Assembly (NCBI RefSeq): GCF_001202035.1
Contig: NZ_LGHT01000025.1
Span: 186,001 to 250,000 of the forward strand
Source of the DNA: Pseudorhodobacter wandonensis
GTDB lineage: Bacteria > Pseudomonadota > Alphaproteobacteria > Rhodobacterales > Rhodobacteraceae
Length of the DNA stretch: 64,000 nucleotides
Direction: 5' to 3'
The translations under genes and the position numbers were made by a program. Under the pieces are notes generated by a model. The model did not search any database. It worked only from the letters and a program-made list of their open reading frames with translations, and was not told where the DNA came from. Every line of letters begins with the position of its first letter. Position 1 is the stretch's first letter. Below, in pieces: positions 20,201-27,141 of this stretch.

Positions 20201-21013
20201 AAGCCCTTGCCCGCAGGTGTGGAATGGGAATGGACCGGCGACCAAGAGGATCAGGCCGAAAGCGGTGCTTTCCTGTCCAAGGCTTTCGCGGGGGCTTTGG
20301 CCTTGATGTTCATCATTCTGCTGGCGCAGTTCAACAGTTTTTACAACGCGTTTCTGGTGTTGATTGCGGTTGTGTTGTCAACGACCGGTGTGCTGATTGG
20401 CATGCTGGTGATGGACCAGACCTTCAGCATCATCATGACCGGCACCGGCATTGTGGCGCTGGCGGGGATTGTGGTGAACAACAACATTGTGCTGATCGAT
20501 ACCTATCAGGACTTTAGCCGCTATATGCCCAAAATCGAGGCCATTGTCCGCACTGCCGAGCAACGCATCCGCCCCGTGCTGCTGACCACGATCACCACGA
20601 TGGCAGGCCTTGCGCCGATGATGTTTGGCCTGAGCCTCGACTTCATTGGCGGCGGCTATACAATCGACAGCCCAACCGCGCTGTGGTGGAAGCAGCTTGC
20701 GACAGCGGTGGTTTTCGGGCTGGGGATTGCAACGGTGCTGACGCTGATTTTCACGCCTGCACTGTTGGCGCTGCGGGTGTGGGTTGGCATTGGCGCCTAT
20801 CGCAGTCTGACCGCGCTTTCAGCGCTGTCGCATGGCAAGGAAAGTGCTGCCGCCCGCGATATTGCCCTGAACCGCGCCGCGCGTAAATTGCGCGATCCGG
20901 TGCTGATATGGGAGGATGCGCCTGAAAGCGGCATTGTGGCGGCGCCCGCCGAAGCCCCTGAGATCGGCCCCGAACGCACCGCCGTTCAAGGCATGCCCCG
21001 GCCCGCCAATTAA
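17270..21013 (+). CDS. RND efflux pump, inner-membrane permease subunit
   Basis: Proton-driven exporter of the AcrB/MdtB superfamily. At 1247 residues it is about 200 longer than typical. The N-terminal helix, porter domains and conserved membrane helices are visible, including GMLVDGAIVVVEYADTRISE (the helix with the proton-relay Asp) and GIVVNNNIVLIDTYQDFSRY in the second half. An additional hydrophobic stretch (about residues 515-590) lies between the two halves and probably adds membrane helices. A long polar C-terminal tail also adds length. Substrate unknown; no outer-membrane channel gene is adjacent. Confidence 0.92.
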   Translation: MIGIVDWAASRARMVVAFVVLSLLAGSFAYFSLPKEGEPDIEIPALFVSVPFPGISAADSETLLVKVMETELSGLDGLKKISGTAAENYGGVALEFEFGWDKTKIIADVRDKMNTAEAKFPAGADKYSISEINFSEFPIIIVALSGQVPERTLLRAAKSMQDRIESMDSVLKAELAGHRDEMLEVVIDPLRLEAYNVTAAELIAVVKNNNQLIAAGEVETANGAYAVKIPSSFKTPAQVYALPVKVNGDRVVTLGELADIRLTFEDRTGTARFNGETTVAIQVVKRKGFNLIDTTAEVRRLVEVERASWPQEMRDAVEVRASLDQSSQVESMVSQLEGSVLTAIALVMIVVLAALGTRSALLVGFAIPTSFLLCFVLLAIMGITVSNIVMFGLILAVGMLVDGAIVVVEYADTRISEGSGPMAAYTEAAKRMFWPVVSSTATTLCAFLPMLFWPGVPGQFMGMLPVTLIFVLSASLIVALIYLPVLGGVSGRISRKFDNTAKLLKPLPWLVRAALVPPSMYLIFLGAMQMLNPAYLLGAAAPSGAMAIVPGALLFVLGAALTSITMNAARIARKPRAISGRYRRTPFGYFTHAIAGNPVMPVVSIVAVLSVVGFTFNYFGTHSKGVEFFVESETEQAIVYVRARGNLSLTEKDALLKQAEDIILSTKGVDSAFAFAGTGGLNSNTGGAQAPLDTIGQVQVEMIPWKDRAGIAELDGDLVLDRIMAKLDKLPGIETEALSQSRGPASGKPIHLRLKGDSFDALAQAVATVRAKMESMPGTIGLEDTRPLPGIDWQIDVDVEKAGRFGADVATVGGMVQLVTRGVLLDTMRVDSSDEEIEIRVRLPEHDRVLSTLDTLKVRTRDGLVPLSNFISRTPVKKLGRIDRIDQNRYYDVKADVAPGLVAVKEKLTGGGTAIIGTAKQRDAEATSPKDLDGGDYGYSLIDSTKPVDSVAKADLILEPINANERIAVLTDWLTEAKPLPAGVEWEWTGDQEDQAESGAFLSKAFAGALALMFIILLAQFNSFYNAFLVLIAVVLSTTGVLIGMLVMDQTFSIIMTGTGIVALAGIVVNNNIVLIDTYQDFSRYMPKIEAIVRTAEQRIRPVLLTTITTMAGLAPMMFGLSLDFIGGGYTIDSPTALWWKQLATAVVFGLGIATVLTLIFTPALLALRVWVGIGAYRSLTALSALSHGKESAAARDIALNRAARKLRDPVLIWEDAPESGIVAAPAEAPEIGPERTAVQGMPRPAN

Positions 21014-21018
21014 TGCGC

Positions 21019-21052
21019 CAATGCCCGCCCTGTTATGTCAGGGCGGGCATTG
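21019..21052. terminator. Hairpin between convergent RND pump and ABC exporter genes
   Basis: CAATGCCCGCCCTG and CAGGGCGGGCATTG form a 14-bp perfect stem around a six-base loop. Position between two convergent stops fits a bidirectional terminator, although a T-run is weak. Confidence 0.75.
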
Positions 21053-21092
21053 GAATGGTGATCCGGCAATCTGGGAAAGCGGGCCAAAGCCA

Positions 21093-22928
21093 TCAGGCGG
21101 CGGCTTCTTCTTCCTCGGACGATTGGCGCGCCCACATGGCGGCGTAGCGGCCGTTATTGCCCAGCAATTGCTCATGCGTGCCTTGATCGACGATATTGCC
21201 TGCCTCTAGCACGATGATCTGGTCGGCATCTGCAATCGTGGAAAGCCGGTGCGCGATGGTGATGACCGAACGCCCCTCGCCCATGGCCAACAGACTATCC
21301 TGAATGTCGCGCTCGGTTTGGGTATCAAGCGCAGATGTCGCCTCATCCAACAGCAAAATCGGCGGGTTTTTCAGCAAGGTGCGCGCGATGCCGACCCGCT
21401 GTTTTTCACCGCCCGACAGTTTCAAGCCGCGCTCGCCCACGGTGGTGGCATAACCATCGGGTAAGGACAGAATGAAATCATGGATCTTGGCCGCGCGTGC
21501 GGCGGCTTCAATCTCGGCGCGGGTGGCGTCGGGGCGGCCATAGGCGATGTTGTAAAGCACGGTATCGTTAAACAAAACCGTATCCTGCGGCACCACGCCG
21601 ATTTTCGCATGCAGGCTGTCTTGGGTGATGTCGCGCAGGTCCTGGCCATCGATGCGCACAGCGCCGCCGACGACATCATAAAACCGGAACAACAGCCGCC
21701 CAATGGTCGATTTGCCCGAACCCGACGGCCCGACAAGCGCGATACGCTGACCCGGTGCCACGGTAAAGGAAACGCCTTTCAGGATTGGACGCTCTTTGTC
21801 ATAGCCGAATTGAACGTTGTCAAACGTAACCTCGCCACCATTTACCTGCAACGCAGTCGCGCCCGGTTTATCAACCACTTCGGCAGGTTGACCCAGCAGG
21901 GCAAACATCTCGCCCATATCGACCAAAGCCTGACGGATTTCGCGGTAAACGGTGCCAAGAAAGTTCAGCGGCATGGTGATCTGGATCATATAGGCGTTGA
22001 CCATGACGAAATCGCCCACGGTCAGGATTTTTTGCTGCACGCCCATCGCGGCCATGACCATGACGATCACAAGGCCGGTGGTGATGATCAGCGATTGACC
22101 AAAGTTCAGGAAAGACAGGCTTTGGCCGGTTTTCACAGCTGCGACTTCATATTGCTTCATCGCGCCGTCATAGCGGTCAGCCTCACGCAACTCTGCGCCG
22201 AAATATTTGACGGTTTCAAAGTTCAACAGGCTGTCGATGGCCTTTTGGTTCGCATCGGTGTCTTGGTCGTTCATCTGGCGGCGCACGCGCACGCGCCATT
22301 CGGTCACTTTCAGCGTAAAGGTGACATAAAGCGCTATGGTGATGACCACGACGACCATATATTGCCAACCGAACAGCACGGCAAACAGCACCGCAACCAT
22401 CGACAGTTCAAGGATCAGCGGGCCGACCGAAAACAGCATGAAACGCAGCAGAAAGTCGACACCTTTGACGCCGCGTTCGATGATCCGGCTTAACCCGCCG
22501 GTTTTGCGGGTGATGTGATAGCGCATCGACAGGCGGTGGATATGGGTAAAGGTTTCCAAGGCCAGTTTGCGCAAGGCGCGCTGCCCGACCCGCACAAAGA
22601 TTGCATCGCGCAGCTCGCCAAAGCCAACCGCGCTGAGGCGGGCGATGCCATAGGCGATGGTCAGCCCGACGGCGCCCAACATCAGCAACAGGGTTTCATC
22701 ACGGCTCTCGCCCGCAAGCGCATCGACTGCGGCTTTGTAAAAGAACGGTGTAGAAACCGAGATGACCTTGGCGAATACCAGAAACACCAACGCAATGACC
22801 ACGCGGCGGCGCACCCAAAACGTATCTTTGGGCCACAGATAGGGGATGACGCGGCGGATGGTTTGCATGGCCGGAGCGCCTTCGCGGTTTGCATCGGCAC
22901 TGGTGGCTGTAGTTGTTAACCTGCGCAT
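21093..22928 (-). CDS. Atm1/HMT1-type ABC half-exporter
   Basis: Homodimeric export ATPase resembling mitochondrial Atm1 and alphaproteobacterial AtmA, which handle glutathione-linked or heavy-metal substrates. The 611 residues form a six-helix membrane domain followed by an ATPase with Walker A GPSGSGKST, signature LSGGEKQR, Walker B ILLLDEATSALD and the switch HRLSTIADAD. The N-terminal sequence RVIPYLWPKD and the helix MRYHITRKTGGLSRIIERG (a glutathione-contact region in Atm1-like proteins, from general knowledge) support this subfamily. Confidence 0.9.
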   Translation of the reverse strand: MRRLTTTATSADANREGAPAMQTIRRVIPYLWPKDTFWVRRRVVIALVFLVFAKVISVSTPFFYKAAVDALAGESRDETLLLMLGAVGLTIAYGIARLSAVGFGELRDAIFVRVGQRALRKLALETFTHIHRLSMRYHITRKTGGLSRIIERGVKGVDFLLRFMLFSVGPLILELSMVAVLFAVLFGWQYMVVVVITIALYVTFTLKVTEWRVRVRRQMNDQDTDANQKAIDSLLNFETVKYFGAELREADRYDGAMKQYEVAAVKTGQSLSFLNFGQSLIITTGLVIVMVMAAMGVQQKILTVGDFVMVNAYMIQITMPLNFLGTVYREIRQALVDMGEMFALLGQPAEVVDKPGATALQVNGGEVTFDNVQFGYDKERPILKGVSFTVAPGQRIALVGPSGSGKSTIGRLLFRFYDVVGGAVRIDGQDLRDITQDSLHAKIGVVPQDTVLFNDTVLYNIAYGRPDATRAEIEAAARAAKIHDFILSLPDGYATTVGERGLKLSGGEKQRVGIARTLLKNPPILLLDEATSALDTQTERDIQDSLLAMGEGRSVITIAHRLSTIADADQIIVLEAGNIVDQGTHEQLLGNNGRYAAMWARQSSEEEEAAA

Positions 22929-22996
22929 AGGGACCTCATTTGTTCAATGACGTACCTAATGTGCTGCGCCTGCAATGGCCAGAGGTGCCAAACCGT

Positions 22997-24721
22997 TTAT
23001 GGCTTGGCAGGAAGCCCCGAAATTTCAGGCACGGCAAAAACCTGACCGGGATAGATAAGATCGGGGTCACGAATGCGGTCTTTGTTGGCCTCATAAACCT
23101 GAACATACAAGATACCGTCGCCAAACCGTTCACGCGCGATTTCCCACAAGGTGAAACCGGGTTGGACGGTTACGGTTACACCTGCAGGTGCCGTTTCTGG
23201 CAGGTTTGGCTGAGGCGCGCTTGCGGGCGGTGCTGTCGTTTGGTCGGCAACTGCAACGGGCGGTGCGGCAGCTGTACGGCTGGGTTGTGGCGCGGCAGCT
23301 GTAGCGTCGGCTTGTGGCGCGGAACCCGCATTGCCTTGGGCCAAGGGTGCTGCATCAAGTGGAAGGGAAACATTTGCTTGCAGGTCTGGGCGGGAATCGG
23401 GCGCCGTTCCTGCAGCGGGCTGTGCGATTTGTTCCGGCGCATCCGAACTCACGAGTCCGGGTGGGATGGAGGGTACGGGAACACGACCAGAGGTATCATC
23501 TGCGACCGCAGGATTGGTATCTGTGCCCGATGGCGCGGTTTGGGTTTGTGTTTGTGTTTGGGGGGCGGCAGTTTTGGGCGCGGCCAGAGCCGCCAGAGTG
23601 GCGTGAGTTTCCCGTTGGAACGGGGTTTCAAAACGTGCTGTTACCTTGCCTGTCGCGTCAATCTGATCGGCGCGCAAACTATACCGTCCGGGGGCGACGC
23701 TGGGCAGCTCGCCGCCCCAGCCCCCGTCAGCGGAAATCTGGAACTCGGTCACGAAGCTGTCGTTCAAATAGATGCGCACCGCAGACCCTGCTGTGCCCCG
23801 CCCGCCCAGCAAAACCGCGCCGCTCGCTGTGTAGGAAATGGCATCAATGACCACCGGTTGCACAACACCCGGGCGACTTGCCGCGCCGGGTTGCAAAACT
23901 TTAACCCCTTTTGGTCCCAGCAAAATTGCCGAGGGCGCCGTTAAGTTTTCAGGCTCTGTACGGGCCTGATCTTGCGCGGGAACAGGGCTGGGCGGCGGGG
24001 TTGCGGGATTTGCTGCGGCGACAGGTTCTGGTGCTGGTTCTGGTGCTGGCTCTGGTGCTGGCTCTGGTGCTGGCTTTGGCGTTGGTTGCGGATCGGCGGT
24101 CGTTTCGGGCACACTGGTTTGAGGGGCTGTTACTTGCGCGGGCGCGGCAGGTGCCACCGCAACGGATGCGGCTTCGGCCACGGTCAGCGGTTGTGCTACA
24201 TCATCGGGCGCCACGATCACCTGATCTTGCGACATAAATTCGCGCCCGTCGGCTAGCCGCATGCGCAGCATAATCAGGCGCGGCTGATCGCTTGGCACCA
24301 GTGTAAAAAGAGCGGCAAAACCGCCCGACCGATCGGCGGCGACGGTTGTGACGACATCGGCACCGATCAGCACCGAGACTGCGCTGTCCGGTGCCGCCTT
24401 GCCTGCTATCAGCGCAGAGCCGTCCTTTTCTATGCGCACGACGTCAAAGCTGGGCCCGTCGGGCATCGGGTCTTTGGCAACTGGTGCGTTGATTTCAGGT
24501 GCCTGTGGCAGCGCAGCTGTGGCGGCGGGTTCTGCTGTCGGGCTGGGCACGGCGGATGGCGCAGGTGTTGGCACGGGTGCAGGCTGCTGTTCAACCGCGG
24601 GTGCAAGCGTGGATTTCAGCACAGGAGGCGCAAAATACGTCAGCCCCACAGCGATCAGCGCCGCAGCAACCGCAGCACCGCCGACATAGGCGGCTGCCTT
24701 TGCACCATTCCACTTGCTCAT
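22997..24721 (-). CDS. LysM-domain envelope protein with Pro/Ala-rich regions
   Basis: The 574-residue protein has an N-terminal membrane anchor ([22 protein letters not shown]), long Ala/Pro/Gln-rich low-complexity stretches, several beta-rich blocks ([19 protein letters not shown] and [18 protein letters not shown]) and a C-terminal LysM domain ([20 protein letters not shown]). LysM binds peptidoglycan, so it probably tethers to the cell wall. A tandem Pro-Glu-Pro-Ala segment is encoded by a 12-bp DNA repeat at 24024-24083. It is divergent from the LOG-family gene. Precise role unknown. Confidence 0.85.
   Translation of the reverse strand: MSKWNGAKAAAYVGGAAVAAALIAVGLTYFAPPVLKSTLAPAVEQQPAPVPTPAPSAVPSPTAEPAATAALPQAPEINAPVAKDPMPDGPSFDVVRIEKDGSALIAGKAAPDSAVSVLIGADVVTTVAADRSGGFAALFTLVPSDQPRLIMLRMRLADGREFMSQDQVIVAPDDVAQPLTVAEAASVAVAPAAPAQVTAPQTSVPETTADPQPTPKPAPEPAPEPAPEPAPEPVAAANPATPPPSPVPAQDQARTEPENLTAPSAILLGPKGVKVLQPGAASRPGVVQPVVIDAISYTASGAVLLGGRGTAGSAVRIYLNDSFVTEFQISADGGWGGELPSVAPGRYSLRADQIDATGKVTARFETPFQRETHATLAALAAPKTAAPQTQTQTQTAPSGTDTNPAVADDTSGRVPVPSIPPGLVSSDAPEQIAQPAAGTAPDSRPDLQANVSLPLDAAPLAQGNAGSAPQADATAAAPQPSRTAAAPPVAVADQTTAPPASAPQPNLPETAPAGVTVTVQPGFTLWEIARERFGDGILYVQVYEANKDRIRDPDLIYPGQVFAVPEISGLPAKP
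24024..24083 (+). repeat. 12-bp tandem repeat inside the LysM gene
   Basis: Five consecutive 12-mers: GGTTCTGGTGCT twice, GGCTCTGGTGCT twice, then the degenerate GGCTTTGGCGTT. On the coding (minus) strand each encodes Pro-Glu-Pro-Ala or a close variant. Being in frame, copy number could change by slippage without breaking the gene. Confidence 0.9.
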
Positions 24722-24820
24722 TCTGTGTCTCCACTTGCGTTGCGCTGCCTGCGCGCAACTTCCCCTTTCCCTAGAACCCCTATATCCTTGCGTAAATCAA
24801 CCCTTTTCGTGGAATTTGTC

Positions 24821-25387
24821 ATGCCCTCACCATCCTCTATCTGCATTTTTTGTGGTGCGCGTGCGGGCGTGCTGCCTGCCTATAGCCAAGCCGCCAAGGA
24901 AACGGGCGAAATGATTGCAAACATGGGCTGGCGGCTGGTCTATGGCGCGGGCGATATCGGCCTGATGGGCGAGGTCGCGCGGGCGGCGCAAGCTGCGGGG
25001 GCCAAGACCTTGGGCGTAATGCCGAAACATCTGATGCGCCAGGAAATTGCCAAGCGCGATCTGGGGCAGTTGATCCTGACCGAAACCATGCATGAGCGCA
25101 AAAAGGTGATGTTCATGAACTGCGATGCGATCGTGGTATTGCCCGGCGGCGGCGGGTCACTGGACGAGTTTTTCGAGGTGCTGACATGGCGGCAGCTGGG
25201 CCTGCACACAAAGCCGATCATTTTGCTGGATGTGGCGGGTTATTGGCAACCGTTGGTGGCTTTGCTTGACCATGTCATCGCGCACGGCTTTGCCGATGGG
25301 TCGATGCGCGGTTTTGTACAAGTGGTGCCGGACGTGGCCGCGCTGACGGTGGCGCTGCAAGAGGGGCTGCAAGAGGGGCTGAAATAA
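24821..25387 (+). CDS. LOG-family protein (TIGR00730, cytokinin-activating-type phosphoribohydrolase)
   Basis: Rossmann-fold protein of the family that cleaves ribose 5-phosphate from nucleotide monophosphates. From ATG 24821 it has 188 residues, the usual size; the frame is open 32 codons upstream, but that portion is not conserved. Motifs are IFCGARAGVLPAY, LVYGAGDIGLMGEVARAA, MHERKKVM and LPGGGGSLDEFFEVLTW (the PGGxGTxxE signature with Ser in place of Thr). In bacteria the physiological substrate is usually unknown. Confidence 0.9.
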   Translation: MPSPSSICIFCGARAGVLPAYSQAAKETGEMIANMGWRLVYGAGDIGLMGEVARAAQAAGAKTLGVMPKHLMRQEIAKRDLGQLILTETMHERKKVMFMNCDAIVVLPGGGGSLDEFFEVLTWRQLGLHTKPIILLDVAGYWQPLVALLDHVIAHGFADGSMRGFVQVVPDVAALTVALQEGLQEGLK

Positions 25388-25391
25388 AAAA

Positions 25392-25418
25392 GGCCCGCAG
25401 CTTTGCAAACTGCGGGCC
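25392..25418. terminator. Bidirectional terminator between LOG-family gene and sodB
   Basis: GGCCCGCAG and CTGCGGGCC pair around a TTTGCAA-type loop, preceded by an A-run that would be a T-run on the minus strand. Located between convergent genes. Confidence 0.82.
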
Positions 25419-25439
25419 CCAATTCGTGCTAAACGCAGA

Positions 25440-26039
25440 TCACATCCGCGAAGCGACGTTTTCCCAGTTGACCAGTTTGTCGAGGAAGTTGGTCAGATAG
25501 GCCGGACGCTTGTTGCGGAAATCGATGTAGTAGGAATGTTCCCACACATCGCAACCCAGCAGCGCGGTCTGGCCAAAGCACAGCGGGTTCACGCCGTTTT
25601 CGGTTTTCGTGACTTTCAGGCTGCCGTCTTTGTCTTTGACCAGCCAAGCCCAACCCGAACCGAACTGGCCCGCGCCTGCGGCCGAGAAATCATCCTTGAA
25701 TTTCTGCACCGAACCAAAGCTTTCGACCAGCGCCTTTTCCAACGCGCCCGGCATTGCCTTGCCGCCCGGCCCCATCATTTCCCAAAACTGGGCGTGGTTC
25801 CAATGCTGGCTGGCATTGTTGAAAATGCCGTTCTGTGCAACCGCACCGGCCTGATAGGTGCCGACAACGATCTCTTCGACCGATTTGCCTTCCCACTCGG
25901 TGCCGGCAATCAGCTTGTTGCCATTGTCGACATAGGCCTTGTGGTGCAGGTCATGGTGATATTCGAGGGTTTCTTTCGACATGCCGGCCGAGGCCAACGC
26001 GTCATGGGCATAAGGAAGATCAGGAAGTGTAAAAGCCAT
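25440..26039 (-). CDS. sodB: Superoxide dismutase, Fe/Mn family
   Basis: Converts superoxide to hydrogen peroxide and oxygen in the cytoplasm. The 199-residue protein carries the metal ligands in standard positions: His28 in LEYHHDLHHKAY, the His of QHWNHAQFW, and Asp and His in DVWEHSYYIDF. GAGQFGSGWAWLV resembles iron-type enzymes, but metal use cannot be settled from sequence alone. GGACCTCC-type complement just upstream provides the ribosome site. No signal peptide. Confidence 0.94.
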   Translation of the reverse strand: MAFTLPDLPYAHDALASAGMSKETLEYHHDLHHKAYVDNGNKLIAGTEWEGKSVEEIVVGTYQAGAVAQNGIFNNASQHWNHAQFWEMMGPGGKAMPGALEKALVESFGSVQKFKDDFSAAGAGQFGSGWAWLVKDKDGSLKVTKTENGVNPLCFGQTALLGCDVWEHSYYIDFRNKRPAYLTNFLDKLVNWENVASRM

Positions 26040-26120
26040 GGGAGGTCCTTTCCAATTGTCAGTCGCTGCGGGCGAATAGGCCTCTTTCGCGGCCAGAGGT
26101 CAAGGGCTTGGCATTCACAT

Positions 26121-26537
26121 TTAGCGCACGGGCCCCACACGGCAAGAGCCATAAGCGGTAAAAATATTGCTATAGCCCAGAGGCTTGGCGATCATGCTGG
26201 CCTGCTTTGTCGTTTTTAGATAGGTTAGACGATATTCAAATTTTGTCGCCAAGCGCCGTGTCGCCTTGTTGGCGGCGGGCAGCGACCAGACAAAGGTGAT
26301 GCGTTTTGCATTGTCGGCCGCTACACGCGCCTTTTGCGGTGTTTTCATGAAATGGTTGATGATCGGGTCATTGACCAACGCCTCTTGCGCGCCTTGTTGC
26401 GCAAGAACGATCACCTGCACGGGCACCCATGCCTCGGACGCTGCGACATCAAAACTGCAAGAATAGGCAAGCTGCGCGGCCAAAGCAGGCGGCGCAGCCA
26501 TGGCAATCAAGGCGTGGGCAAGACTGCGCAATATCAT
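26121..26537 (-). CDS. Small secreted protein of unknown function
   Basis: 138 residues with an N-terminal signal peptide (LAHALIAMAAPPALAAQ). The mature part contains two Cys residues (YSCSFDV and GSCRVGP) that could form one disulfide linking its ends, and a basic central portion. I do not recognise the family. It lies alone between sodB and soxG on the same strand. A periplasmic location is inferred. Confidence 0.65.
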   Translation of the reverse strand: MILRSLAHALIAMAAPPALAAQLAYSCSFDVAASEAWVPVQVIVLAQQGAQEALVNDPIINHFMKTPQKARVAADNAKRITFVWSLPAANKATRRLATKFEYRLTYLKTTKQASMIAKPLGYSNIFTAYGSCRVGPVR

Positions 26538-26595
26538 ACTAAAAACAGTCCCTTACCGTCCGTTTCTACCATGACGTTAGAGCTGTTGCCACGGC

Positions 26596-27141
26596 TTATA
26601 TTTCGGCGCCCTTTGCCGAAGACACTGTCAAAAGACCCATCACATAGCCCGCCACCGAACGGAAGCTGACAAGCGTATAGCCACCATCCTCGGCCCAAAA
26701 AGCGGCGGCGACTTGGGCGGCACGGGTACGGCGCAGCTCATTCGGTTCCAGCATGGCAAGATCGACAGGGCAAAGCTTGGCCAGAACCTGATTGGCCTTG
26801 TCGCCCTCAATCCGGAAAACAGCGCGGGCGTCTGACACATCGGCAGCCAAGAAATGTAGTTTTGCCAATGCCTTGTTCAAGGTTTCTAATGTTGCCGCCA
26901 CTTCGGCATATGGAAGTATCAACAACAACTCGTCCGGCGACATCCAGCCGACCGACCGCGCGCCCGCCTTTGCAATACGGCGCGGCGCGGGCACTGAAAG
27001 GCCTAGTTTCTTTAAGGCGGCTGCCACGGGCTTTTCGGCCAGATCACAGCGCAAAGTGATCATGCCCATGGGGCCGATCTCGGTAATTTTGGCAAAGCCG
27101 TCATAGCTTTGACCGTTCAAGGCGCTGACCGGATTAGACAT
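26596..27141 (-). CDS. soxG: Sarcosine oxidase, gamma subunit
   Basis: Smallest folate-side subunit of the heterotetrameric sarcosine oxidase. From ATG 27139-27141 it has 181 residues (MSNPVSALNGQSYDGF...); the start overlaps the end of soxA by eight bases. The internal SVGWMSPDELLLILPY and the C-terminal FRSVAGYVMGLL fit SoxG. An upstream start would add 22 residues lying within soxA. Last gene of soxBDAG. Confidence 0.9.
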   Translation of the reverse strand: MSNPVSALNGQSYDGFAKITEIGPMGMITLRCDLAEKPVAAALKKLGLSVPAPRRIAKAGARSVGWMSPDELLLILPYAEVAATLETLNKALAKLHFLAADVSDARAVFRIEGDKANQVLAKLCPVDLAMLEPNELRRTRAAQVAAAFWAEDGGYTLVSFRSVAGYVMGLLTVSSAKGAEI

